A stretch of 64,000 bases of DNA from an uncultured Aquimarina sp. (GTDB lineage: Bacteria; Bacteroidota; Bacteroidia; Flavobacteriales; Flavobacteriaceae), in the NCBI RefSeq assembly GCF_947500065.1, contig NZ_CANMQT010000008.1, positions 1 through 64,000 of the forward strand, given 5' to 3'. Under the pieces are notes generated by a model. It had not been told where the DNA came from, did not search any database, and was given only the letters and a program-made list of their open reading frames with translations. The stretch's first letter is position 1; every line of letters starts with the position of its first letter. Made by a program: the position numbers and the translations under genes. Shown piece by piece: positions 27,544-36,260 of the stretch.

Positions 27544-28566
27544 ATGAGTAAAGCTAAATTAGAATACATTTGGTTAGATGGTTATAAGCCAACTGCTAAT
27601 CTAAGAAGTAAAACAAAAGTTGAGGATGATTTTAGTGGAAAACTCGAGGATTGTCCCGTATGGTCTTTTGACGGAAGTTCTACAAGACAAGCAGAAGGAG
27701 GTTCTTCTGACTGTTTATTAAAACCTGTTGCTATTTATCCTGATCCTACAAGAAGAAATGGATACTTGGTAATGACAGAAGTTTTGAATGCTGATGGAAC
27801 TCCTCATGAATCTAATGCAAGAGCAACAATAGATGATGATGGCGATTTCTGGTTTGGTTTCGAGCAAGAATACTTTATTATGGATAGAAACACTCAGTTA
27901 CCTTTAGGGTTTCCTGTTGGTGGATATCCTGGACCACAAGGAATGTACTACTGCTCTGTTGGTGGAAGAAACACACATGGTAGAGATTTTGTAGAAGAGC
28001 ATGCTGATCTATGTATTGATGCTGGACTTAATTTTGAAGGTATTAACCAAGAAGTAGCAAGTGGACAATGGGAATTTCAATTATTCTCTAAAGGTGCCAA
28101 AAAAGCTGGTGATGAAATATGGGTTGCTAGATATTTACTAGATAGACTTACAGAAAAATACGGATACTATATTGAATATCATCCAAAACCAGTAAAAGGA
28201 GATTGGAATGGTTCTGGTATGCACGCAAACTTCTCTAACGAAGTACTAAGAACCTGTGGATCTAAAGAAGTTTATGAAACTATCTGCGAAGCATTTAGAC
28301 CAGTGACTAAAGAGCACATCGCTGTTTATGGTGAATTTAATGACCAAAGATTAACAGGAGAGCACGAAACACAATCTATCAATGAATTCTCTTTTGGAGT
28401 ATCAGATAGAGGAGCATCTATAAGAATCCCTATTATCACCGTAGAAAACGGATGGAAAGGATGGTTAGAAGATCGTCGTCCTGCTTCTAATGGAGATCCT
28501 TATAAAATTGCTGCAAGAATTGTAAAAACCGTTAAAACTGCTGATATCTCAGCCGTTACAGTATAA
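27544..28566 (+). CDS. Glutamine synthetase, type II (eukaryotic-like) family
   Basis: This 340-residue cytoplasmic enzyme makes glutamine. Motifs of the short type II group are visible: WSFDGSSTRQAEG, WFGFEQEYFIMD, GINQEVASGQWEFQ, GDWNGSGMHANFS and SFGVSDRGASIRIP. The ATG at 27544 (MSKAKLEYIWLDGYKP) fits the family. An in-frame GTG three codons earlier is less likely. The gene is divergent from glnN and ends in a strong terminator, so it is monocistronic. Confidence 0.94.
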   Translation: MSKAKLEYIWLDGYKPTANLRSKTKVEDDFSGKLEDCPVWSFDGSSTRQAEGGSSDCLLKPVAIYPDPTRRNGYLVMTEVLNADGTPHESNARATIDDDGDFWFGFEQEYFIMDRNTQLPLGFPVGGYPGPQGMYYCSVGGRNTHGRDFVEEHADLCIDAGLNFEGINQEVASGQWEFQLFSKGAKKAGDEIWVARYLLDRLTEKYGYYIEYHPKPVKGDWNGSGMHANFSNEVLRTCGSKEVYETICEAFRPVTKEHIAVYGEFNDQRLTGEHETQSINEFSFGVSDRGASIRIPIITVENGWKGWLEDRRPASNGDPYKIAARIVKTVKTADISAVTV

Positions 28567-28601
28567 TGCTTTAGCAAGTAACTAAACTAGTTAAACGCAA
28601 A

Positions 28602-28638
28602 AAGCCTCCAGAATAATTATTCTGGAGGCTTTTTTTTA
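28602..28638 (+). terminator. Intrinsic terminator after the type II glutamine synthetase gene
   Basis: AAGCCTCCAGAATAA / TTATTCTGGAGGCTT forms a perfect stem followed by eight T. The stem lies between convergent genes and has A-runs on the other side, so it may work in both directions. Confidence 0.9.
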
Positions 28639-28654
28639 TTCATTCCACATCTTT

Positions 28655-29377
28655 TTATAATCCAAGCTGCTCTCTAAATTTTATCGATTGTCTTCTTGAT
28701 ATCTCTACTTCTTCACCAGTATCAAGATTCACTTTTAGTTTTCCATTAAACCAAGGAGTCACCTGCTTAATAGTATTTAAGTTAATAATCTGCTGTCTAT
28801 TTGCCCTAAAAAAAGTTTCCACAGGAAGTTTTTGTTCTATTTGATTCAAGGATCTATAGACCAATGGTTTTTCTTTATCAAAATACACTCTTGTATAATT
28901 GCCAACAATTTCAAAAAGTCTAATATCAGCTATTGTAACTAGCCAGCATTTCTCTCCTTCTTTTATAAAAATTTGACTAGTCTCTGATAATTCTTCTTTA
29001 GATTTCGCTTCTTTCTTATCGGCTATTTCTATCTGTAATTTTTCTATAGTTTTAGAAAATCTATCTTGATTAATAGGCTTCAGCAAATAATCAAAAGCAT
29101 TATACTCAAACGATTTAATTGCATATTCATCATAAGCTGTAGTAAAAACAACTAATGGAACCTGATCTAACATTTCTAATAGATCAAATCCATTTTTACC
29201 AGGCATATTAATATCAAGAAACAGAATATCAGGATTAACATCATTAACAAGAGTAAATGCTTGATCCACATTTTCAGCTTCTCCAAGAACTTCAATATCT
29301 GGATAATCTTTAAGAAGCTCTTTAAGTTCCTGTCGTGCTAAACGAGAATCTTCGACTATTACAGCAGTATTATTCAT
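28655..29377 (-). CDS. LytTR-family response regulator
   Basis: The 240-residue DNA-binding regulator has an N-terminal receiver domain (phospho-acceptor D55 in ILFLDINMPG; acidic pocket ED at 9-10; K102 in LLKPI). A C-terminal LytTR domain includes YTRVYFDKEKPLVYRSLNQI and RANRQQIINLNTIKQV, which bind DNA through beta-strands. It overlaps the histidine kinase gene by 8 bp, so the two are translationally coupled. The target genes cannot be read from the sequence. Confidence 0.94.
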   Translation of the reverse strand: MNNTAVIVEDSRLARQELKELLKDYPDIEVLGEAENVDQAFTLVNDVNPDILFLDINMPGKNGFDLLEMLDQVPLVVFTTAYDEYAIKSFEYNAFDYLLKPINQDRFSKTIEKLQIEIADKKEAKSKEELSETSQIFIKEGEKCWLVTIADIRLFEIVGNYTRVYFDKEKPLVYRSLNQIEQKLPVETFFRANRQQIINLNTIKQVTPWFNGKLKVNLDTGEEVEISRRQSIKFREQLGL

Positions 29378-30431
29378 GTAAAGGAATTTTAATTAAAGCC
29401 ACAACCTCATTGCCTACTTCAGTTAAACTAAAAAATGAGCTCTTTCCATACAACAATCGTAACCGTTCCTGTATATTTTGTAATCCAATTTTTGTTGATG
29501 AACCATGATCTTTCAACTTCCCTGTATTATTAACCCCTATACTCAATAAAAGATCTTGCTTAAAAATCTTAAGAAACACTTCTCCTCCATCTACCTGATC
29601 AGAAATACCATGTTTTATTGCATTCTCTACCAACATTTGTATCAACATAGGTGGGATTTTTATATCTAAAAGCCCGTCTTCTATTTCTTCTTTATATTGT
29701 AAACGTTTTTCGAATTGAATTTTCGATAATTCTATATAATTCCTAACCATTTCAATCTCTTCGTGTAGAGATATTACATCCACTTTATTACTATTAAGTG
29801 AATACCTCAACAACTCAGATAATTTAGTAATCATATCTCGTGATTTATGAACATCTTCGAGCATTAAACCTCTAATATTATTAAGACTATTAAACATGAA
29901 ATGAGGGTTAATCTGTCCCTTTAATGTATTTAACTGAGATTCTTTTAAGGTAGTTTTTAGCTTTAAGCGTTCTACTTTATTTTTTTGTGATTTCCAGATG
30001 GATTTAACAGAAAGGTACAATACCAGCCACAAAAACAGCAAAAGCGACATGTTTACAAAAGTACTGACATAGTTAATTAATGACCGAGAAGGCATTCCCT
30101 TTCCTTCTATAGTTAAATACAAAAGCTGAGCTACTACTTCTGTACATACGGTCATTAGAATACCAACTACTAAAAAGACAATAATTGTTCTAACAATTGT
30201 TTTAGAAGTTATACTATCAAAAGAAATCCTATTCCTTATAAGAAACCGGAGAATTGTAGAAAACAAAATTCCAGTTATTACAAAAAGAATTCCTTCTGCT
30301 ATTACATATTCTGCTGATATAGATTTTATATATACAATTTTAGAATATGCATTTAAACCACCAGGAAGTCCCCAACCAATAAGTTGCAACACCCAGAACC
30401 AACTTCTTTTTGAAATTTTAAATGTACTCAC
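29370..30431 (-). CDS. LytS/YehU-type sensor histidine kinase
   Basis: The 353-residue inner-membrane kinase has about four hydrophobic segments in residues 10-145. A coiled-coil linker then leads to the His_kinase domain with INPHFMFNSLNNIRGLM (phospho-acceptor H177). The ATPase domain holds IPPMLIQMLVENAIKHGI (N-box) and IGLQNIQERLRLLYG (G-box). No periplasmic sensor domain is large enough to name a ligand. Its partner is the overlapping LytTR regulator. Confidence 0.92.
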   Translation of the reverse strand: MSTFKISKRSWFWVLQLIGWGLPGGLNAYSKIVYIKSISAEYVIAEGILFVITGILFSTILRFLIRNRISFDSITSKTIVRTIIVFLVVGILMTVCTEVVAQLLYLTIEGKGMPSRSLINYVSTFVNMSLLLFLWLVLYLSVKSIWKSQKNKVERLKLKTTLKESQLNTLKGQINPHFMFNSLNNIRGLMLEDVHKSRDMITKLSELLRYSLNSNKVDVISLHEEIEMVRNYIELSKIQFEKRLQYKEEIEDGLLDIKIPPMLIQMLVENAIKHGISDQVDGGEVFLKIFKQDLLLSIGVNNTGKLKDHGSSTKIGLQNIQERLRLLYGKSSFFSLTEVGNEVVALIKIPLHE

Positions 30432-30484
30432 TAAAAAGGTTTTTCAATTACTACTAGATAAACAATTAATACCCTAAGATAAAA

Positions 30485-31891
30485 CTAAAATCGTTTAAGA
30501 ATCCAATCACTAACTAATTTCATAGCTTCTGGATTAAATGTTTCTTCTATAGTCCCATATTCAGTACCAGCTCCGGTATCAGCTGTTTGAAAAAGATGGT
30601 TTAATCCTTCTATTTCTTTTACAGTATAATCTTTATTTCCTGCTTTCTCCAACCCTTTTTTAAACCCACCTAAATTAAGTTCTGGTAACACCTGAGAATC
30701 TTTACTTCCATTAATTGCAAGCACCGGAACACTTACTTTAGATAAGAATTGATCAGGATCAGTTCGTATAAAATATTGCATCCATGCACTTTCCGAAAAG
30801 ACAGAAATTAATTGATCTAATGGTAATGTAAGAAAAAAAGTTTTTTTCTCTTCGCTTAAAGTTTCGCTATATTTCTTTAACCTTTCCTTTGATTTTGCAA
30901 CGATTGCTTCTTTACCGCTTTCTCGTTGAACAGTAGAAAACACAATATCTCTTGTTTTTCCATCTACCTCAATATATTCTTTTGAAGCCCCCAATAGCTC
31001 CAACGCTCTTTTAGCCTGAGAAATTAATACTTTCTTCCCTATTACTCCAGTACCTGCAAGAGAAACAATAAATGCCACATCTTTATTAGTTGATGCAATG
31101 ATTGGCACAATAAATCCACCTTCACTATGTCCTATCAGACCAATCTTCTTTGTATCAATATCATTTCTTTTCTTTAAAAACTCTATGGCTGCTTCTACAT
31201 CACTTGCAAAATCCAATGAAGTAGCTCCACTAAAAGTACCTTCACTCTCCCCAACTCCTCTTTCATCATATCGTAACACCGCGATTCCTTGTCTGGTTAA
31301 ATAATCCGAAAGCACTAAAAAAGGTCTGTGATTTAGTAATTCCTCATTTCGATTCTGTGGACCAGATCCCGAAATCAAAATAACTACAGGTGGTTTTTTT
31401 ATATCTTTAGGTAACGTAAGTGTTCCGGATAGTTTAATATCATCAGCCTTCTTATTTAAGAAAACAACATCTTCAGATATATACGGATATGGTTTTACTG
31501 GATCTTGAGGTCTCCTTTTTGGTTTTTCCAAGACTGTTTTTCCTTCAGTAAGGTTCAGAGAAATACTATTTCCTCCTTGCGTAAAAGTACCTTTAAAAAC
31601 TTGATTTTCCAGCTTTCCTTTATAGGTAACCATCATTGCACCTATCTCGATAGTTAACAATTGATTTTCGAAGCTAACCTTATCCGCCGGAATATCGCGG
31701 TTCCCTTGACTTGGACTCCTTAGCACTGCAGTATACTCATCATTGCTCTTACTAATAGTAATCTCAACCGGTAATTCCGATCCAGAAACATTTAACACTC
31801 CATTCCAAGTACCTGCAATCTCTTGCGCACCAATAATCTGAGAAATCAATCCTAATATTATGGCGATAATAATTTTAATAATAGTAGTCAT
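30485..31891 (-). CDS. Exported alpha/beta hydrolase
   Basis: The 468-residue protein from the ATG at 31891 (MTTIIKIIIAIILGLISQII) has a signal peptide and an N-terminal beta-rich domain (WNGVLNVSGSELPVEITIS). The alpha/beta-hydrolase domain has LISGSGPQNRNE, the RYDERGVGESEG loop and the nucleophile elbow GHSEGG (Ser256). A late His in EGLNHLFQ and Asp in NGSKDSQV complete a likely triad. It is probably periplasmic or a serine peptidase/esterase of the BAAT/YkfB-like group; the substrate is unknown. The in-frame start 13 codons upstream is rejected because it moves the signal peptide inward. Confidence 0.88.
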   Translation of the reverse strand: MTTIIKIIIAIILGLISQIIGAQEIAGTWNGVLNVSGSELPVEITISKSNDEYTAVLRSPSQGNRDIPADKVSFENQLLTIEIGAMMVTYKGKLENQVFKGTFTQGGNSISLNLTEGKTVLEKPKRRPQDPVKPYPYISEDVVFLNKKADDIKLSGTLTLPKDIKKPPVVILISGSGPQNRNEELLNHRPFLVLSDYLTRQGIAVLRYDERGVGESEGTFSGATSLDFASDVEAAIEFLKKRNDIDTKKIGLIGHSEGGFIVPIIASTNKDVAFIVSLAGTGVIGKKVLISQAKRALELLGASKEYIEVDGKTRDIVFSTVQRESGKEAIVAKSKERLKKYSETLSEEKKTFFLTLPLDQLISVFSESAWMQYFIRTDPDQFLSKVSVPVLAINGSKDSQVLPELNLGGFKKGLEKAGNKDYTVKEIEGLNHLFQTADTGAGTEYGTIEETFNPEAMKLVSDWILKRF

Positions 31892-31993
31892 ATGCTGTTG
31901 TTTTTTGATATACATCAAAGGTAACGGCATTCATCTATAGAATACACCAAAATATGACGAACGGTTTCTAACAAAGATTAATGGAATAATAAT

Positions 31994-32947
31994 CTACTTT
32001 ATAAATACTAAAGCGATAAAAATACAGTACCCAGCAAAAATCAAAAACCCCTTTGGTCTCCCTAAAACCATCTTTTTAGGAATAAAAGCCAAAGGCAATA
32101 AAATCATTGCAAAACCAAGCATCCAAAAGATATCTATATTCATTAATCTTGTATCTGTTACCGCTATAGGTTGAATCAAAGAAGTTACACCTAAAACAGA
32201 TGCTATATTAAATATATTAGATCCTATAAGATTTCCTAAAGAAATCGCCTTTTCCTGTTTCAATGCTGCAATCACTGAAGCTGCCAATTCTGGCACACTA
32301 GTTCCTATTGCAACCATGGTAAGACCTATGACTGCCTCACTTACTCCCATTCTAGTAGCTATATCTTTTGCTCCTTCAACCAATAACTCTGAGCCAAAAT
32401 ACAGCGATAAACCACCTATCAACAACCAAATAATCATTTTAAAATTAGAAACCTTTCCTAGAGCATCATCCACTTCTTCAATCATTTTATCTGCATGTTT
32501 TCTTGCTCTTTTGATCAATAAAAACAAGTACACAAATAAAGAAACCAATAGCACACCTCCCTCGGTTCTTGTTAGTACTCCGTCATTATCCAGAAAAAAA
32601 TATAATACCAAAGATAGAAGCATCATCACTGGCCAATTGAATTTATAAAAGTCTTTATCGATAGCTAAAGGCCCAATCAATGCAGTTATACCCAATACCA
32701 ACCCAATGTTGGCTATATTAGAACCTATAATATTACTCAGAGAAAGATCCGCAGAACCACCTAATGCCGCTTGTAAACTCACTAATAGTTCTGGAGCAGA
32801 AGTAGCAAAGGACACTACAGTAAGGCCAATTACCATTTTTGACAACTTCAATCTAAAAGATAAAGCAACTGAAGAACGTACTAAAAACTCTCCTCCAACT
32901 ACAAGAAGTACAAATCCAATAATTACAAAAATTATACTCTGAATCAT
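31994..32947 (-). CDS. Calcium/sodium antiporter, CaCA family
   Basis: The 317-residue inner-membrane protein has about ten hydrophobic segments and the two inverted alpha-repeats of the K+-dependent Na/Ca exchanger family. These are SFATSAPELLVSLQAA with GSNIANIGLVLG in the first half, and AIGTSVPELAASVIAA with GSNIFNIASVLG in the second. A charged loop (IKRARKHADKMIEEVDDA) separates the halves. It swaps Ca2+ for Na+ or H+. Divergent from the first blaI-like gene. Confidence 0.94.
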   Translation of the reverse strand: MIQSIIFVIIGFVLLVVGGEFLVRSSVALSFRLKLSKMVIGLTVVSFATSAPELLVSLQAALGGSADLSLSNIIGSNIANIGLVLGITALIGPLAIDKDFYKFNWPVMMLLSLVLYFFLDNDGVLTRTEGGVLLVSLFVYLFLLIKRARKHADKMIEEVDDALGKVSNFKMIIWLLIGGLSLYFGSELLVEGAKDIATRMGVSEAVIGLTMVAIGTSVPELAASVIAALKQEKAISLGNLIGSNIFNIASVLGVTSLIQPIAVTDTRLMNIDIFWMLGFAMILLPLAFIPKKMVLGRPKGFLIFAGYCIFIALVFIK

Positions 32948-33045
32948 AAGCCACTAATTTGTTTGCGAATATAGAATAAGTATATCATATGTCATGAATG
33001 TTACCATCATTTTTTGATGTCATTTGGTTTCAATTTTATTTTGAA

Positions 33046-33111
33046 AACTATAAAAATAGTTAATTAACTACAAAAATAGTTGTGAAACTAATTTCGTAGT
33101 TATATATTTGA
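33046..33111 (+). promoter_or_regulatory. Promoter and three-box operator array of the first blaI-like gene
   Basis: Three 16-bp boxes of form AACTA-N6-TAGTT lie at 33046-33061 (AACTATAAAAATAGTT), 33067-33082 (AACTACAAAAATAGTT) and 33087-33102 (AACTAATTTCGTAGTT). Start-to-start spacing is 21 and 20 bp. The promoter is TTG at 33081-33083, 20 bases, then TATATTTG at 33104-33111. The boxes cover the -33 element and the spacer, as expected for autorepression by BlaI-type dimers. Confidence 0.8.
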
Positions 33112-33132
33112 CCAACTTAATATTTAGTAATA

Positions 33133-33489
33133 ATGGAAAAATTAACGAATAAAGAAGAAGAGATCATGCAAGCCTTGTGGAAATTGCAAAAAGCATTTGC
33201 AAAAGAAGTTCAGGCAGAATTAAATAACACCGTACATTATAACACCGTATCCACTATTATTAGAAATTTAGAAGATAAGGGATATATCGGCCATACTGCA
33301 TACGGAAAAACCCATCAATACTTCCCTATTATCACCAAAGAAGCGTATAGAAGTAGTTTTGTTAGCAAGGCTATGACGCAATATTTTAATGATTCTTACA
33401 AAAATATGGTTTCTTTTTTCGCTAAAGAAGAAAAAATAACTGCAGAAGAGTTACGAGAAATTTTAGATGTAATCGAACAAAAAAAATAG
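33133..33489 (+). CDS. BlaI/MecI-family repressor, copy 1
   Basis: The 118-residue cytoplasmic winged-helix repressor matches BlaI/MecI/CopY. MEKLTNKEEEIMQALWKL starts the fold, the recognition helix is HYNTVSTIIRNLEDKGYI (residues 35-52) and a dimerisation tail follows. In BlaI the partner protease cuts an Asn-Phe bond in the tail; the equivalent stretch here is MVSFFAKEE (residues 92-100), without the Asn. It is followed after 4 bp by the M56 protease gene and preceded by three operator boxes. Copy 2 at 35901 has the same length and is very similar. Confidence 0.93.
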   Translation: MEKLTNKEEEIMQALWKLQKAFAKEVQAELNNTVHYNTVSTIIRNLEDKGYIGHTAYGKTHQYFPIITKEAYRSSFVSKAMTQYFNDSYKNMVSFFAKEEKITAEELREILDVIEQKK

Positions 33490-33493
33490 TATC

Positions 33494-35563
33494 ATGGAAG
33501 CATTTTTGATCTACTTACTTAAATCCAGCATAATACTTTCTTTATTCTATCTAGTATATTTTTTCCTACTAAGAAAAGACACATTCTTTACAGTAAACAG
33601 ACATTTCTTATTAACAGGAATCCTAAGCGCCATACTACTCCCTTTTTTAGAATTTACTACTATAGAATTCATGGAACAACCTAGTTTTCAAATAGTAGAA
33701 CATATTTCTTATCCCACCAAAAACACAGAAAATTTACCTGAACCAATACATTGGAGTCTCATCGCATTTAATATATATATTACTATAACTCTACTTTTAC
33801 TAGGGCGTTTTGGGCTACAACTTTTATCCCTAAAAATGCTCTTTACAAAAAGTCAAAACAAACAAGATAAAGAGTTTTCATTTATAAAAACCTCCAAAGA
33901 TATTGCTCCATTTTCATTTTTCAAATACATCATATTTAATCCTGCTTTGCACAATGCTACAGAACTTGAAATGATTCTGAAACACGAAAAAATACACGCT
34001 AAACAATATCACACTCTTGATCTATTAATTATGAATCTTTTTGTAATTTTTCAATGGGTCAATCCACTCTCTTGGTTTTATAAAAAAAGTTTACAACAAA
34101 ACCTGGAATTCATTGCTGATCAAGAAGCAATCCGTGATCTACCATCCAAAAAAGAATACCAGCTTACATTAGTAAAAGTATCATCAAATAATTATTCTAC
34201 AATCACGAATAATTTTTATCAATCATTAATCAAAAAGCGAATCGTTATGTTAAACAAAAAACAGTCTAATTATCAAAATTTATGGAAAGCAGCAATCATA
34301 TTACCTCTTCTAAGTGTCTTTTTATGGAGTTTTAACACCAAAACTGAAATACAGTATATCCCTAGTAAAACTCAGGAACATTCAGATATATCCAACAAGT
34401 ACCCAGAAAAAACAACCTCTAATGACTCAAGAGACAAGACATTTCCCAGTAAAAAAGAAAGTTCAGATAAGATTGCTGAACCTTCTTTCCCTTCTAAAAA
34501 AGAACCTTCAACAGTAAACAAACAACAGAACGTAACTACTCAGGAGCCAACCTCTAAATTTCCTGTGAATACTAAAAAAGATGACAAAGAAGAAGTTATC
34601 ATTAAATCACAAAATATTGAGGCTAAAAAAAATACGGTTGAGTTCATCATTAACAAAAACTCTACAAAAGAAGACCTAGATAGAGTTAAACGAATTTTTA
34701 AAAATGAGTATGACGTAGAAATTGCATTTAGCAACATTAGCAGAAATCAAGCCGATGAGATTACTGGGATCAGCGTTGAAATGTCTGCTAAAAAGAGTAA
34801 TGCTAATTTTTCTATAGAAAATGAAACGCCGATTAAACCTTTCGTAGTTTCTTATGATAGTAAAAAAGAAAAAATTAGAATTGGGCAATCTGGGAACTCT
34901 AGCAAGAATGTATGGATTAGTAAATCCAAGCATGGTAAACATAAAGATGGGCATATTATAGAAATTGATGCCGATGATGATGGGCAAAACATATTTATTG
35001 TTGATACTGACAAAAAACATAAAAGAAAAATAATCAGAAAAAAAGGTAGTAAAAACAAGTTCACAATAAAAAGTGATTCTAATGATGATGAACATATATT
35101 CATAAATTCTAACGATCACGAAACAATTTTTGATTTTAGCGGTGATTCAGATAAAGAACCTTTATTTTTTATAGACGGAAAAAAAGCCAGCAAGAAAGAT
35201 GTTAAAAAGCTAAAGTCTGATGAAATACATAGCATTGATGTTTCTAAAGGCAAAGCTGGTACCAAGAAATATGGAAAGAAAGCAAAGGATGGCGTTATTA
35301 ATATCACAACAAAAAAGGGCGCCAAAAAGGGAACAGGTTTCAATTTTAAAATGGATAAAAATGATATCCACATCGGCACATCAAACAGTAACGAAATAAG
35401 ACCACTAATATTTATTGATGGAAAAAAAGCTGATTATGCAAAATTCCAAAAAATCAATCAAGATCAAATCGAATCTGTCAATATTTATAAATCAACAAAA
35501 GCAATAACAAAATTTGGTTCTGAAGGAGAAAATGGAGTTGTAGAAGTCATTTTAAAAAAATAA
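33494..35563 (+). CDS. BlaR1-like M56 membrane metallopeptidase with TonB-plug-like repeats, copy 1
   Basis: This 689-residue protein is a likely sensor-protease that destroys the BlaI-type repressor. Four transmembrane segments lie near residues 4-24, 38-53, 86-110 and 266-281. The zinc motif HEKIH is at 164-168, with the third-ligand motif LEFIAD at 204-209, so it looks active. It has no penicillin-binding sensor domain. The ectodomain instead has a Ser/Lys/Glu-rich linker (285-380) and a domain shared with its neighbours (381-433). An Asp/Lys-rich stretch follows, then two units like TonB-receptor plug ends (556-608 and 637-689: FIDGKKA...YGKKAKDGVINITTKK). Confidence 0.9.
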   Translation: MEAFLIYLLKSSIILSLFYLVYFFLLRKDTFFTVNRHFLLTGILSAILLPFLEFTTIEFMEQPSFQIVEHISYPTKNTENLPEPIHWSLIAFNIYITITLLLLGRFGLQLLSLKMLFTKSQNKQDKEFSFIKTSKDIAPFSFFKYIIFNPALHNATELEMILKHEKIHAKQYHTLDLLIMNLFVIFQWVNPLSWFYKKSLQQNLEFIADQEAIRDLPSKKEYQLTLVKVSSNNYSTITNNFYQSLIKKRIVMLNKKQSNYQNLWKAAIILPLLSVFLWSFNTKTEIQYIPSKTQEHSDISNKYPEKTTSNDSRDKTFPSKKESSDKIAEPSFPSKKEPSTVNKQQNVTTQEPTSKFPVNTKKDDKEEVIIKSQNIEAKKNTVEFIINKNSTKEDLDRVKRIFKNEYDVEIAFSNISRNQADEITGISVEMSAKKSNANFSIENETPIKPFVVSYDSKKEKIRIGQSGNSSKNVWISKSKHGKHKDGHIIEIDADDDGQNIFIVDTDKKHKRKIIRKKGSKNKFTIKSDSNDDEHIFINSNDHETIFDFSGDSDKEPLFFIDGKKASKKDVKKLKSDEIHSIDVSKGKAGTKKYGKKAKDGVINITTKKGAKKGTGFNFKMDKNDIHIGTSNSNEIRPLIFIDGKKADYAKFQKINQDQIESVNIYKSTKAITKFGSEGENGVVEVILKK

Positions 35564-35590
35564 ACGAATACATCAATAATAAGCATACTC

Positions 35591-35622
35591 AAAAAACTCG
35601 CAATAATCCGCGAGTTTTTTTT
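35591..35622 (+). terminator. Intrinsic terminator after M56 copy 1
   Basis: AAAAAACTCGC / GCGAGTTTTTT forms a stem that ends in a T-run, 28 bases after the stop codon. It separates the two BlaI-M56 units into distinct transcripts. Confidence 0.85.
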
Positions 35623-35790
35623 ATTCTTATTATCCTAATCGATAACACTTTTCAATTAGTATTATTAATAAAAAAATATAAATTCATTGTACTTAATATC
35701 AATTAATTACCTCTACCCAAAACTATCTAATTATAATTAAATCAAGACTAACCAATAAGGTTTGAAGAATTCTTACCTCTTAAAAAAAAC

Positions 35791-35877
35791 AACTAAAAAA
35801 ACAGTTACTTCAACTAGAAAAACAGTTACTTCAACTAAAAAAACAGTTGTATAACTGCTTTTTTAGTTATACATTTG
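35791..35877 (+). promoter_or_regulatory. Promoter and four-box operator array of the second blaI-like gene
   Basis: Four 16-bp boxes lie at 35791-35806 (AACTAAAAAAACAGTT), 35812-35827 (AACTAGAAAAACAGTT), 35833-35848 (AACTAAAAAAACAGTT) and 35853-35868 (AACTGCTTTTTTAGTT). Spacings are 21, 21 and 20 bp. The promoter is TTG at 35847-35849, 20 bases, TACATTTG at 35870-35877, the same geometry as the first locus. The half-site is AACTR here against AACTA in the first array. Confidence 0.8.
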
Positions 35878-35900
35878 CTTCATAGTTAAAACTTTTACTC

Positions 35901-36257
35901 ATGGAAAAGCTAACAAACAAAGAAGAAGAAATAATAAGAATTATGTGGAAGCTTGGTAAAGCTTTCGCAAAAGAAATAAAAGCAGAACTAAACAATTCTG
36001 CACATTACAACACAATATCAACAGTTCTTCGAAACCTTGAAGACAAAGGATATATAGGACATAAAGCCTTTGGAAAAACTCATCAATATTATCCTATTAT
36101 AACCAAAGAGGAATACCGAAACCAATATGTAAGTAAAACTATTAAGGAATACTTTAACAACTCTTATACAAATATGCTTTCCTTTTTTGCAAAAGAAGAA
36201 AAAGTAACCAAAGAAGAATTAAAAGAAATTCTTGAGATTATTGAAAAAAAGAAATAA
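35901..36257 (+). CDS. BlaI/MecI-family repressor, copy 2
   Basis: The 118-residue paralogue of the repressor at 33133 starts with the same MEKLTNKEEEI and has recognition helix HYNTISTVLRNLEDKGYI. The tail around the expected cleavage point is MLSFFAKEEK, again without the Asn-Phe pair of BlaI. The near-identical recognition helix suggests both repressors can read both operator arrays. It lies 3 bp before its own M56 gene. Confidence 0.93.
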   Translation: MEKLTNKEEEIIRIMWKLGKAFAKEIKAELNNSAHYNTISTVLRNLEDKGYIGHKAFGKTHQYYPIITKEEYRNQYVSKTIKEYFNNSYTNMLSFFAKEEKVTKEELKEILEIIEKKK

Positions 36258-36260
36258 GTT

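Larger units (their letters stand above)
35564..35900 (+). other. Gene-free region between the two BlaI-M56 units
   Basis: The 337-bp stretch holds the terminator at 35591-35622, about 160 bp of AT-rich sequence with no feature I can name, and then the operator array and promoter of the second unit. Confidence 0.7.

Noticed and set aside
35160..35560. A separate TonB-dependent receptor gene
   Set aside because: Only the plug-end motif is present, within the M56 protein frame; there is no barrel.
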